Of a DNA stretch of 64,000 bases, positions 9,841-23,282 are shown piece after piece. The position numbers and the translations under genes are program-made. Origin of the DNA: Cokeromyces recurvatus (lineage: Eukaryota; Mucoromycota; Mucoromycetes; Mucorales; Mucoraceae). Location of the stretch: assembly GCF_025118155.1 (NCBI RefSeq), contig NW_026251418.1:62001-126000 (forward strand). The letters run 5' to 3'. Numbering within the stretch: the first letter of the stretch is position 1; each line of letters starts with the position of its first letter. The notes beneath the pieces are model-generated. The model saw only the letters and a list, made by a program, of their open reading frames with translations. It ran no database searches and had not been told where the DNA came from.

Positions 9841-12212
9841 GATTTTAAGTCCGCACCAATCAAAATCCAAAATACTTCTGACGTTTTATTTTGTTTCATC
9901 ACTGTTTTTGGAATTATATTGTTTAAATCAAGTAGAAATTTTTGTCTATGTTCTTGATTGAATGTATATCTCATTTTATTTATATATAAATTTAACGTAA
10001 TCTTTATTTAGTGCACTATAGTTTAAAAAAAATAAATAAATGTGATTGCTATAGAGATATAATTTACTACATTTTATTCAATATTTCCTAAAGCTAGTTT
10101 ATGATATATCATACAGGAAAAAAAAAACAAAAACAAAAGTATTATGAAGGTTATTCAATATAGATATATCTTTTGTGTTAGTGATATCATTTATTAGTAT
10201 CTAATGCAAGACATATTTTATTTATCATTTTATATTATAATTAATAAGTTTCAAGAATATAATATTTGTTATGATTGTAGTCGTCTTTATAACTAAATTA
10301 ACAGAAATAAACCATCATTTATTACATAATAAAGAGGTTATTCACATAAAACTAGTATATTGTACTTCACAGCATAATGTTCATTCTACACTCAGTTTTT
10401 AATAATAGTCATTGTTAGTATGTTTGAGCAATAATAATAATTATATACATAATTCAAATAGGATTATGACTGGTATATGTTGTGGTTTAGGTAGGTTTAA
10501 TTAATTAAATAAAAGAAATAAAATAAAAGAAGATAAGACAAAAGAAGTACGTTGAGACTTGTCAATAAGTTTATTAAAAGTTAATTCAATACAAGTATTG
10601 TTATTAGTTATAAGTTATACAAAATAAGGGTGAATAATGTAAGAGTATTTATATATTTTGTGAATAAGGATGATGAGTAATAAGAAGACAAAAAATATAA
10701 CAAATTGTATTTGATAATATAATTATAGAAGGATTACTAAGAGTTATAATTATAGATTCATGTCTTTAGTATATATTTATTTTTATAACTAATACGTGTA
10801 TTCTGAGTAGAATCAATTATTACGCGTATTTGTATTATTCTTAGTTTACCCCAGTTTAACTTGTATAAAGTTATTTTTATAAATTTATATTCAGCAGAAC
10901 AATAATAGAAGAAAGTGTATTTTTAGATATAGGACTTTTTATTAATTAGTTATTTTTCTATACAAGGGTAAATATACTAAATATGTTTATAGAGAGAATT
11001 ATTATACAAATGCACTATGTATTCTATTATGACTATTTATCTTATTGAATTAAGTTATAAATCTTACAACCATGACAGTATATTCAATTACATAATTGTT
11101 CTTGAGTGATACATATCATATATACATTGATAATATTGAATATTGTTAAGTAATGAAATCTTATACAATGATTATGATAGTAACTCATAAATAACTGGTA
11201 TTGTTGCAGCTAGACATATTTGTTATAGAACAAGCTCTGGATATAATCATAAGTAATATTATAATAGATGAATTACATAATAGAGGATAAAATATAAGCC
11301 TGAATATGAAATAAAACTCTGTATATAACATCTTGTAAATAATATAAAACTTATTGACATCCAATTGTCTAGATGTATCAATTATAAGACATCGTATCAT
11401 TTCTAAATATTTATTTTTATAACCTTGTTAAAGGATTCAGGTCGTCTTTGATCCAATAAAATAAAACATAAAAGATATCAGGAACATATACTCAGATTAA
11501 ACAATAAATTTTTTATTTAAAACTTGATCAGATCATTATAACACCCAATAGATAATCCATAGATCAGTCTCTTGAATCAACACAATGTATATCTGAATAC
11601 TAACACTATTTCATGACTCATGTTCTTTGACAGCTATTTTTAATTTCTTTGATTCAGGATTCACTAGTATAAATACAAGCAGTTGTGTAGACACAAAATA
11701 ATCTTGAACTTCTTTCTTTAACTTTCTTTTAACCTTCTTTATTTTTTATTGAATAAAAACAGTCTCAAACTATACTTCCTTTTGTTCTCTTTCTCTTTCT
11801 CTTTTATTTTTCTTCTATCTTTATTTTCTCTTTACGTTCCATCACATCCCATTCTCAAGACAAGAAGCTGTTTTAAATGATTTTACCCCAGTTATATTTA
11901 TGAGATAATCTTAATATGCTTAACTATTTTATTAGAAAACCATTAGTTATGTTGTTTGAATAGTAAATAGATCTGTGCCATTGTACAATATCATCAAAAA
12001 TTTCTTTCTAGACGACAAGATAAAGTGAATTTTAGAGGAAATCATAAATATAAAGACTGTTGACTTTTTAAATCCCCGCATATGTGGATAATTATCCTTC
12101 AGCATTATTTGATTTTCAGGAGACAAGAGAAGAACACAAAAAAGTGAAAAAGTTCTTGTTTGTTATTTTTTTTTATCTTAACATTTAATAAAACCAGTTC
12201 ATTTTCCACATA
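9841..12212. other. Gene-poor AT-rich stretch with one promoter-like block
   Basis: Nearly 2.4 kb without a convincing gene on either strand. A 71-codon minus ORF at 11185-11400 is low-complexity and lacks splice context. TTTACCCCAGTT occurs near 10852 and again near 11882. At 11670-11870 a TATAAATA box is followed by a pyrimidine-rich tract (CTTTCTTTAAC, then repeated TTCTCTTT). This resembles a Pol II core promoter or the U3/R part of a solo LTR. I cannot define LTR ends. Confidence 0.4.
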
Positions 12213-12797
12213 ATGAATGATTACCAACTAATGACTGTATGTAAGAAAGAGAGAAAAAAAAAATTGTAAGCTTAACATTTATAATAAGCTCATCTAACAT
12301 TCGACATTCATTTTATTTTATACTTCAAACAATAGTCTGAATTAAGAGATGAATTGACTTGCGGTAACATTATATATTATTAATTTGTTTATACTACTTC
12401 ATAAATGAATAATTATGTTGGATAATAGTTTTATGTCAGGATATGTATGATAAACCACAGGCATTAATACCTTGCCTGCACACTCTTTGTTTAGATTGTA
12501 TATCATGCCTTCCAAAAACCAATGAAGAAAATGACGCATTTAATTGTCCTATTTGTCGTGGTACTGTTAATAAATTTACAAATAACTTTTCTATCCAAAA
12601 TGTGATTGATATTCTTCAGAAGGCAATAAAATCCCAGTCGTCAGCAAATAAAAATCAAGAGGAGTTAATGACCAAAAATATAGGACAACAACAACAAAAC
12701 CATACAGCAGCAACAGCTAAAGATTTAAATGACATAAATATACAAAACTCTAACCTTATTGAGGAGCCATCGTCCTCTTCTTCAGTATCTGTTCGAG

Positions 12798-12831
<34 letters not shown>

Positions 12832-13900
12832 ATTTGTTTAAATTAATTTTCTCTTTTTATTCAGTTACACTCATGCTTTTAATAATCACACAAAAAAGAC
12901 ATGTCGCTCATGTATACAAGGGAATGAGAATGGATTTACCTGTCCAATACCTATTACAGATGACGAACAGGATGGATTTGGACATATTTTATGTGGTTAT
13001 TGTGGAGAATATATGCCAGCAAGGGGATTGAATGAAAATGAACCTGCTTTAAACCAATGTTGTAATTTTTGTGGTGTTGTTGCATGTGATGAATATTGGA
13101 AGTGTAAAAACAGATCTATTGCAGCAAAGCTTTATATTCTAAATGGTAACTTATCAATAATATCGTTACCATTCGCTTATATATTACATCTGTAGATATA
13201 ACTGATATAGAAAGCTGGCTAGAGAATTTAGATTCAATTGAAATGAAAGAAGAAGGACATTTAAATAAAGCTGAAATACAGTTATTGAAACAATATTTAA
13301 ACGAAAATAATATTTCTTGGACAGAAGCGTGGAATACATGTCTTTATTATTTAGATGAAAGCATTTATACTTCTTGTAATATATATACATATATATTACC
13401 TGGTGGCAAATAAGCTTATTTTTCTCTCTTTGTGTCTAGCTATAGTTAGGAGAATGACACAATTAGGTTTACAAGTCTACAATACTCGTTTATTACCAGG
13501 CTCAGAAGTTTTAGATGAATGTGAAGATGATAGTGAAGAGGAGGACTACTATGATCGAATTGAGCAAGAAGGAATTAAACCTTCACAACATTTACGAGCA
13601 TGCTACACATGCTTGGCTACTATCGTTAACGGACAATTTTATGGTTACTGGAAGCATATTATTAGGGACGGTTCAATTGAAAGTAATAATAATAAAATGC
13701 CTTTTTTTTTTATATACATATACACAATATTAAAACTAATTTTAATTATATAATAGATATAAGAGAAATGTGTCCACATGGTATACAGTGTGAAGCTCAA
13801 TGGCGAAGAGATAGTAAGTATAATAACTTGAAAGAACTCCTCTCTAATTTAATCTATCTGTATAGCTCATGCACAAAGATTAAGCCATATCGAAATATAG
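12213..13900 (+). CDS. CHFR-like RING E3 ubiquitin ligase without FHA domain
   Basis: Exons are about 12213-12236, 12336-12363, 12429-12798, 12865-13145, 13196-13373, a 13.43-13.67 kb exon, about 13756-13814 and a last exon ending with TAG at 13898-13900. Joined, the N terminus is MNDYQLMT followed by SELRDELTC. A C3HC4 RING follows: TC-x2-C, then PCLHTLCLDC and CPIC. The middle is a Gln/Ser-rich linker. The C-terminal cysteine-rich region (CGYCGEYMPARG, CCNFCGVV, YWKCK) and a final zinc-finger-like CPHGIQC with QRLSHI match the CHFR C-terminal and PBZ-type finger, which in CHFR binds poly(ADP-ribose). CHFR delays mitotic entry under stress. This protein begins almost directly at the RING, so the N-terminal FHA domain of CHFR and the Dma proteins is absent. 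A 24-A intron follows the acidic/Ser tract. Confidence 0.8.
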
Positions 13901-13985
13901 TATTAGTTTTTGAAAAAAAAAAAAAAGGAAATAAAAATAAACATGCCAGATTTTAATGATATGTATTTATTTATATATAAATATA

Positions 13986-15413
13986 TTAAAGCTCATCTCT
14001 TGCAACTTTTTTATCTTTAGTTGTAAAGACAGAAGGAGCTAGCAACTCATAATTGCCATTCCATTTAGCATAATTAACATCCATCATACGTCTTTCAAGC
14101 TCTTGTAAATAAGGCAAATGCTTATCATAATGATCAATTGAAATGAACGTAAAGAAAGTATTTAAAGGAGAGTCATTCAGATTGCAACCTGAACGACTTA
14201 ATAGTAAATCTTCTAACATGTCAGGTGTAATATCATCCTGAACACATGTGGATGAGGTGCTATGAAGCTCTAAACCAATACCACCAGCAGGAATTCTACA
14301 TACCTTTTGAAGTTCCTTTTTCAAATTTTCCTTTTCCTTTGGTAAAGATCTCCAAAAGCTGGATGTAATATAAGCAGATTTATAACCAGGTGTTGAAATA
14401 ACATCGCTTGAAGCAGTTATCATAAATTTTGTACGAACACCTACAAGCTCACCATCACCTTCCCATTGAGCCATATCAGGGTCAAAATTAACAAGTTCAC
14501 CCATACTTGGCCAATGGCCCTTTCCAGGAGTATGCGTATAAATAAAAGGGCACTAAATAGAATCATATATATAATAATAATATGAGATATATGCAGCAAA
14601 AAAAATGATGTGTTTGTCTTACCTCTTTTTCAACAAATTCATCTGTACCAACAGTGTGTTCAGTATGAAATTTACAAATTTTATCAATCGTCGTCTCAAG
14701 TTCTTTTATATTGATAGGTTCGGCAACATTCTCTGATCTGATATTAAGAATAAAAAACTGTTCAACGTTTTCTCTTGCAAATAAAAAGATCTTTTCTAAA
14801 ATATCTTTAAAAGTGGTCGTTGAAGGTGTACCATCAAAACTAGAACAAACAGTCATATCATCTTGACTAAAAGAAAAAAAAAAAGTATGTCATCTATCAA
14901 TGAATAGTATACTACAAGTACTTTTCTTATTTTACTTTTTACATAAATTAAAATCCAAGTATCGAATACCTATATACAATAGTGTAAATATTTGTAAAGT
15001 AATGTAGAGTTTTATATTTACCATCTTGAAGCATCTGAGAAACGTCATTGGATTGAGTAGAGTGACAGGATGTAGCAGTACTAAATGCATCTGAACCAGC
15101 ATCATGCGCACCCAGATAAAATGCTTGATTAATAGGTATCTTTCTATATTCTGGAAAACCATTACAAGGAGGGAACCCATTCCTTGCCTCAGTAAAACCA
15201 ATGTCTTCCGACCTATTATATAACGTGTGTTAAAAATAAATAAATAAATAAAATAAAATAATTGTACATATGATAATAAATATTATTTACTCTTCGATAT
15301 CAACATCAAAAAAGTCAAGAGACACTTCATTATCAAATTGTGCAGATACTGTGCATATTAAAAATAATGAAGCAGTGGCTGCAGCTAATACAGAAGACGA
15401 AAAAGCTTTCATT
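13986..15413 (-). CDS. PI-PLC X-domain-like phosphodiesterase with signal peptide and C-terminal RDEL
   Basis: Five exons on the minus strand: about 15413-15291, 15212-15023, a short one near 14970-14933, 14870-14624 and 14552-13986. The N terminus is a classical signal peptide (MKAFSSSVLAAATASLFLI, then CTVSAQ). The PLC-like TIM-barrel follows: YLGAHDAGSDAF carries the first catalytic-type His, GIRYLDFNLC is the second motif, then CSSFDG and FFILNIRSENV. The family covers PI-specific phospholipase C X domains and related fungal secreted phosphodiesterases. The third and fourth canonical catalytic positions are not obvious, so activity is uncertain. The protein ends in Arg-Asp-Glu-Leu, a KDEL/HDEL-like ER retrieval signal, suggesting ER-lumen residence rather than secretion. 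It is convergent with the CHFR-like gene, 85 bp apart, and divergent from Pap1. Confidence 0.75.
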
Positions 15414-15920
15414 TTATATAATTAATAATAATAAACATAAAAAAAGGAATAGGTTAGGTCCTTCTTTTAATTTTACTAATAATAATAAACTCCGGTTATA
15501 ATAAATTTGACTTTTATAGCAGTTCAATACATTATTAATAAAATAAAACAACCTCAAATGAGCAGCATATAGTAGTAATAAAATTTTTATTCTGTTGTCC
15601 GAGCCAGTTCAAAAAGGAAAAAGGATCTAAAAAACCCCCCCCCATTTTAAGAGACAAGAGGTTAAAGAAAGCAAAAGGAGGAAGAAAGAGTAATCTCAAA
15701 TGTGAGCAGAAACTATTCTGACTGCATAGGTAGAAATGAAGAGAGGGAGGAGGAAGTAGAAGTACCTTTATTAAAGGCGTAGATTTTATGAAAAATCTTT
15801 CCCAAGGTTGAGACGATATATCTCCATTCTTAAGGATTGCGTTTTGGATGATGGGAGTGAGGTGAAGTGGGCCTAAAGTTTGGAAAGAACTCTCTCATCG
15901 AGCGACTATGTTAAATTCTG
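15414..15920. other. Upstream region of the PLC-like gene
   Basis: About 500 bp upstream of the PLC-like start, with a C9 run (15635-15643) and purine-rich stretches (15650-15770). It is visibly less AT-rich than other spacers. No coding region recognised. It may include the 5' part of the relic that follows. Confidence 0.4.
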
Positions 15921-16534
15921 ATGGCTTCATTATCTTTATCTGTTTTGGATAAATTAGCAAATTTGAAGTCTTTTGAAGATAAGATAGCCACTGTTATAGG
16001 GGTTGAAGCCTAGTAACTTGGGATCCCATTTATCCGCCTGGTCGTCCAGTTCCTACCCTTAATCCTATTCTTTAGTTGCTTATGAGTCAAGCTGAACGTA
16101 GCCGTGCTCTATGCTAGTGTCTCGGTTGATTGCCTGGTAATATTTCAAAACTATGCCTCTTCTATCCAAATGATAATCTCACTCAGTTTGATGCTACCGT
16201 CTATTTAAATATGCACCGTTGACTACAAATGCCTATTGCTGAGACTGATCCTTTATCTTTTCTGCCCAATCACTTTCCCAACAAAGATAAAAAACCATTT
16301 ATTGCACAAAACAGCTTCTCTACTTTTATACGGATTATTCGTTGATCTATACTCTTTGAACTTGATTACCTGCACCATGATAAGGCTTCTCCTAACTTGA
16401 TTAAATAGTTATACAGTATTTACTGAAGATACAGTTCTCTGTTCCTTTTTTCCTTTTTTTGATCTGACCTGGACACTGGGCAATATAATGTTATTTTACT
16501 GCGTGCTCAAATGAGCTTTAAAAATTTTATTTAA
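15921..16534 (+). pseudogene. Decayed coding relic with TAG/TGA-only internal stops
   Basis: An ATG at 15921 opens 30 codons (MASLSLSVLDKLANLKSFED and on), then TAG TAA. In another frame, from 16019, coding-like sequence (WDPIYPPGRPVPTLNP, later LCLFYPNDNLTQFDATVYLN) runs 171 codons to a TAA at 16532. It is broken by eight internal stops at 16073, 16115, 16127, 16220, 16343, 16406, 16424 and 16460. All eight are TAG or TGA, none TAA. The amino-acid pattern between stops is protein-like and GC content is above local background. It resembles a retroelement gag or ORF1 or a dead gene, but I recognise no family. One frameshift is needed to join the two parts. Confidence 0.5.
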
Positions 16535-16780
16535 TAAAAAAAAATATTCAATCATAATAATATGATGGCATGAATTAATAAATCTTTTATTTAAAAATAT
16601 GAGATATTTACTATATTACAAGCAAGAAAAATAAGGGGAACATAGCTTGCATATTTTTATAGTCAAAAATAGTATGCACAGTCACTTTTTATATTTTTAT
16701 TTTTTTTCCTCCTCTTCTTTCTCTCTGTTACATTTTATTTTAAATTATCTACTACTGTGTTTTTTTTTATTTGCAAGTAA

Positions 16781-19232
<2,452 letters not shown>

Positions 19233-19428
19233 ATAGAATATATGTGTGTATATGCCATATATTAACAATATTACTAACTCTTTTCTCTTATTAATATGTA
19301 ATGACAAAATATTTAAATATAATATAGGGAAAAAATATGTTTTAGTATTATATAATAATTTTGTGTTAATAAATAAAATCAAAAAAGGTTTGTCTGTTTA
19401 GACATCCTTTTTTACTAAATAAAGCCCT

Positions 19429-19467
<39 letters not shown>

Positions 19468-19481
19468 AGATCTGTATATAA
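19233..19481. other. Convergent spacer with T36
   Basis: The 249-bp gap between the Pap1 and Ste11 stop codons contains a run of 36 T at 19431-19466. It should hold both 3' ends. Confidence 0.6.
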
Positions 19482-19603
19482 CTATGAACATGAAGGATTT
19501 TTATAATCATTGGATTTAGAAGAAAGTGTTTCGAGTTCTTCTGGATCTGCTAAAAATGGATGCTTTAATAGTTCATCTGCGGACGGTCTATCTTCGAAAT
19601 TCC

Positions 19604-19639
<36 letters not shown>

Positions 19640-21719
19640 AAAAGAAACAATGTTAATAACTATATAGGTTATAGCATCTATTTATCAATCTACTTTACAA
19701 TTCAAATGTACTCATTAAAAAGTCTTTGGCATCTTCACTTATATGTGGGGGGATATTAGGGATAGTATTACATCCAATTTGAAATATAGCTTGCATTTGT
19801 GAATATTCAGGGAAAGGATGATCACCTGTAAACATTTCAACTACCATGCAGCCCAAGGACCAAATGTCTGCCTTACGTGTATAATGTGTCTGTTTTACTA
19901 CTTCAGGTGCCATCCAATAAATCGACCCTTGAAGACTCGGTCGATGATTCGTGCTAGTAGATGACACTGCTGCATTGTTGGTTGGTGGTTCTTGCATTAT
20001 AATATCTTCTTCTAACTTTTTTGAAATCCCAAAATCAGTAATCTTTACACCTCCCTTATTATCCACAAGGACGTTAGCCCCCTTTATATCTCGATGAACA
20101 ATATCCTTATGATGCAAATAATAAAGTCCCTTTAGAATCTGTCTCACAAAGCTTTTTACAAGAGGCTCCTGAAAGGCGCCATAGCTGGAAAGAAGACCTG
20201 CAACAGATCCACCAGGCACATATTCAAGAAAGATACTAAAGTAAGAATCATCAATTTTAGATCCCAAATACTGTACAATATTTTCGTGCTCAAGTTCTTT
20301 TAGAAGCTCTATCTCTCTTTGAAGAGCTTCTACCATAGATTTCTTCTGTTGTGCTGAAGCTGAGTTTTCAACGGGTAACTCCACTTGTTTTACTGCCATA
20401 AGCTCACCACTAATAGGATTTAACCCAAGATAGACATCACCAAATGAACCACGACCAATTAATGAACCTTTCATCCAGGTATCTGGTAATGATTGAGTTT
20501 TAGTAGTAGGTGTAGATATAAACGTAGACGTAGACGTAGGTGTCTTTAATGTCATTGATGCTGTATCCTTTTGATGTTGCCTCTCCTTTAATCTAAGAGA
20601 TTTATGATTTAAGCTTGATTTTCGTTCTAACTTATTTATTTGTCTTTGCGAATTCTCCTCCTTTTGGGTATCATTCATCGTTTTTTTATCATCAGATTTA
20701 TTATCATTATTATTAGTAGAAGAGAAATCATTCGCTTTGATATCATGTTCTTCTTTTGTATCTTCTGTAGTAATAGCAGCAATCATATTCATCGAAGCTT
20801 CTTCTTCTTCTTCTTCTAAAAATCGATCCAAGTCAACTCCTAAAACTGACACTAATTCAGGTAACACACTATTTCGATAATTTCGAGGCTGCAAACGACT
20901 TAAAGCAGAGTTACGTCTTGTCATAGATAATCGTTGTGCTTTAATACCTGCCGTTTCTAATACTTCTCGATTATGGTTAGGGAAAAAGGAAGGTAGATTA
21001 GATGAAATGATTTCTGATGGTGGTCGTTCACCAAAGAAGCGACGACGTCCTCCATTATTGTTCATAATAGCTGAATTTCGTATATGATTAGTTGATGTAA
21101 CTGATCTTATTGAACCATGTTGACGAGAAAGATTATAATAATTAGTAGGTTGAATATCGTTATCATTCACATTATTACGTTGTTGTCGCTGTTTATTACA
21201 TTCTTCCTCTTTATTATTATGTTTACTATGATAATGACGCTGTTGACTGTTAATCGTTCCCTTTCTTTTAAATTCTTCATAAGTAAGGTACATATGTCGT
21301 TTACGCAATATAAGTCGCTCCTTTTCGGGTCTATCTATCGATTTACAAATTTCAACTAACTCAGTATCTGACAAGGCACGCGCTTCACCATTTGTACTTG
21401 ATCCCACAAAGATGCAATAACTATCTGCACTATTTTCATCTATGCCAAATTTATGTAGTACTTTTGCCATAATCTGCTTGGGATCATTTGCTGTATTATG
21501 AACATTCACAATTCGTGTTTGACCGTCCTCACCAAATACTTTTACACATGTCTGCTTTACTTTTTCCATTGACATGATCCCTCCTTCAAAAGAATTTCTC
21601 TACAGTAAATAAATTAAGGATATCTATATAGCTATTTATAAAAAAAAATCTAGGAACAGTATTCTTACTTTTTGTGTTGTTCTTGGACTTGTTGGCATCT
21701 GTGAATAAATGTCTGAATT

Positions 21720-21766
<47 letters not shown>

Positions 21767-22491
21767 GCTGCTGCTGCTGCATGGAAAGATTACCTTGTTG
21801 AGCTTTTTGTGATCGTTTTGATTCTGATCTTCCCAAAAATCGAGAAAATGAATTAGATCGAATTAACAAATTTTTTGCACTACTTGAATCAGATGACTTT
21901 GATGTTTTAAAGTTGGCTGTATTTGGCGTTGTTTCTATCGTATTAAACCCTTCATTATTTCCAGGTGGTGTTAATAACAAGCCTTGTCTCATGTTTTCTA
22001 AATTATTATATGACTATAACAAACTAATTAGCAAAACAATCCACTATCTTTTTTATTTCTTTTTCTTTTCTTTTATTACTCTTGGAGTTGTTACTTTCGT
22101 TGTCCTCGCAGCTAAAGAAGCGGCTAAATAACATTCTTGTCGAAGCGCTTTAATTGCAGCAACCAAACGAACTCTTTCGCCAACTGTTTTAATATCCATT
22201 GCTTTAATGGCTTCATAATCTAAATCAAGTAACACTGAACCAGAAATATTATGTTCTACAATAACAAAGTGAGAATGAATCCTGCATGTATACTAATTAG
22301 AAGTAGATTGTCAAGTTTTTTGTTTCCCCTTCTTTTTTACCTATAAATTTCTGACTAAAACGACCAAGTGCTTGATTAGATAGCCATTCTGCTATTTCTG
22401 TTTCGGACCAAGTCTTTACATCGTCAAGTAAAGTCTTTTTAAATGCATATTCAGTATGTGAGGGTGAATTTGACTGTGAATGTATTGACAT
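19482..22491 (-). CDS. STE11: Ste11/Byr2-type MAP kinase kinase kinase (SAM-RA-kinase)
   Basis: Start at 22491. The first exons give a SAM domain: [20 protein letters not shown], then an intron, then [20 protein letters not shown]. Then come a low-complexity linker with a polyQ run (CAA/CAG at 21721-21780), and a Ras-association/RBD-like domain ([24 protein letters not shown]). The Ser/Thr kinase domain has [49 protein letters not shown] and [14 protein letters not shown] final small exon (acceptor near 19603) supplies [20 protein letters not shown] and the stop at 19482. Two introns hold T(n)/A(n) runs. Ste11-type kinases feed mating, filamentation and, through Sho1, the Pbs2-Hog1 route. The SAM and RA domains bind Ste50 or Ras-like partners. 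The domain order is the family standard. Confidence 0.92.
21721..21780 (-). repeat. CAA/CAG trinucleotide tract (polyglutamine)
   Basis: About 20 in-frame CAA/CAG codons within the Ste11-like gene encode polyglutamine between the SAM and RA domains. It is likely length-polymorphic. Confidence 0.9.
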
Positions 22492-23282
22492 GATTATTGT
22501 TAAAGGGCAATTTAACCACTAATATACATATAAATGTATTCCAGTTCAAAATACACTTTATCTTAAAAAAAAAAAAAAATATTGGAACACTTTTTAAAAT
22601 AAATTTGGTGCAAAATTAAAATAAAATTGGTTCAAAAAAAAAAAAAAAATTACTACTTGTTAAAGAAAATGAAACTAGCAAAACAGCTACTTATTTAGAA
22701 TATTAAAAGGGATCAAAAGGATAAAATAAATAAATAAATAAAGCAACTCATTAGTATTCTACCTTGTATTCAAGTCCCTTGATGAACAATGTTAATTATT
22801 TGTACAATAATTGAATTATAAATATCTTGAAAAAAAAAAAAATAGAAATGTCAAAGAACAGCTTAGTAAGTTAAAATAGAAAATGGTAGATCTTTTATTT
22901 ATTTTTATTGTATCAAGTTATTTTAAACTAGAAATTACATATGTAATGTATATAATGTATCTACTAACTACTAAGAATACATGCATTTGTTGTTCTTATA
23001 AGCTTTCTAAATATATTACTTTACTAATATACTGTTAATGTGTTTATTATATGAAAAGAAACTAGTTTGATAGCAAAACGGAAATAATAAGCTATTAATA
23101 TAAATGAGTATGTGTTTTGTAAGAAGAATCAATTAGACTAGATGGGTGTGCGTATGCAAAAGATAAGTGTTAATAAATCATAAAAAAATATTAAGTATCA
23201 AAATAATATAATGCATTAGAATAATAGTATGTATATGTAATATGCAATAGAAGCGAATAGCAGGGAAAGCAGTTAAAAAAAA
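22492..23282. other. 791-bp spacer upstream of the Ste11-like gene
   Basis: Contains three A12-A14 runs (22565-22580, 22635-22649, 22829-22842) and otherwise AT-rich DNA. No coding exon is seen. It should hold the Ste11-like promoter and the 3' UTR of the RhoGAP-fold gene, both on the minus strand. Confidence 0.5.

Noticed and set aside
11185..11400. Minus ORF of 71 codons
   Set aside because: No splice context, no family pattern, AT-rich chance frame.
22297..22491. Stand-alone small protein
   Set aside because: It is the first exon of the Ste11-like MAPKKK (SAM domain), joined to 22.05-22.28 kb.
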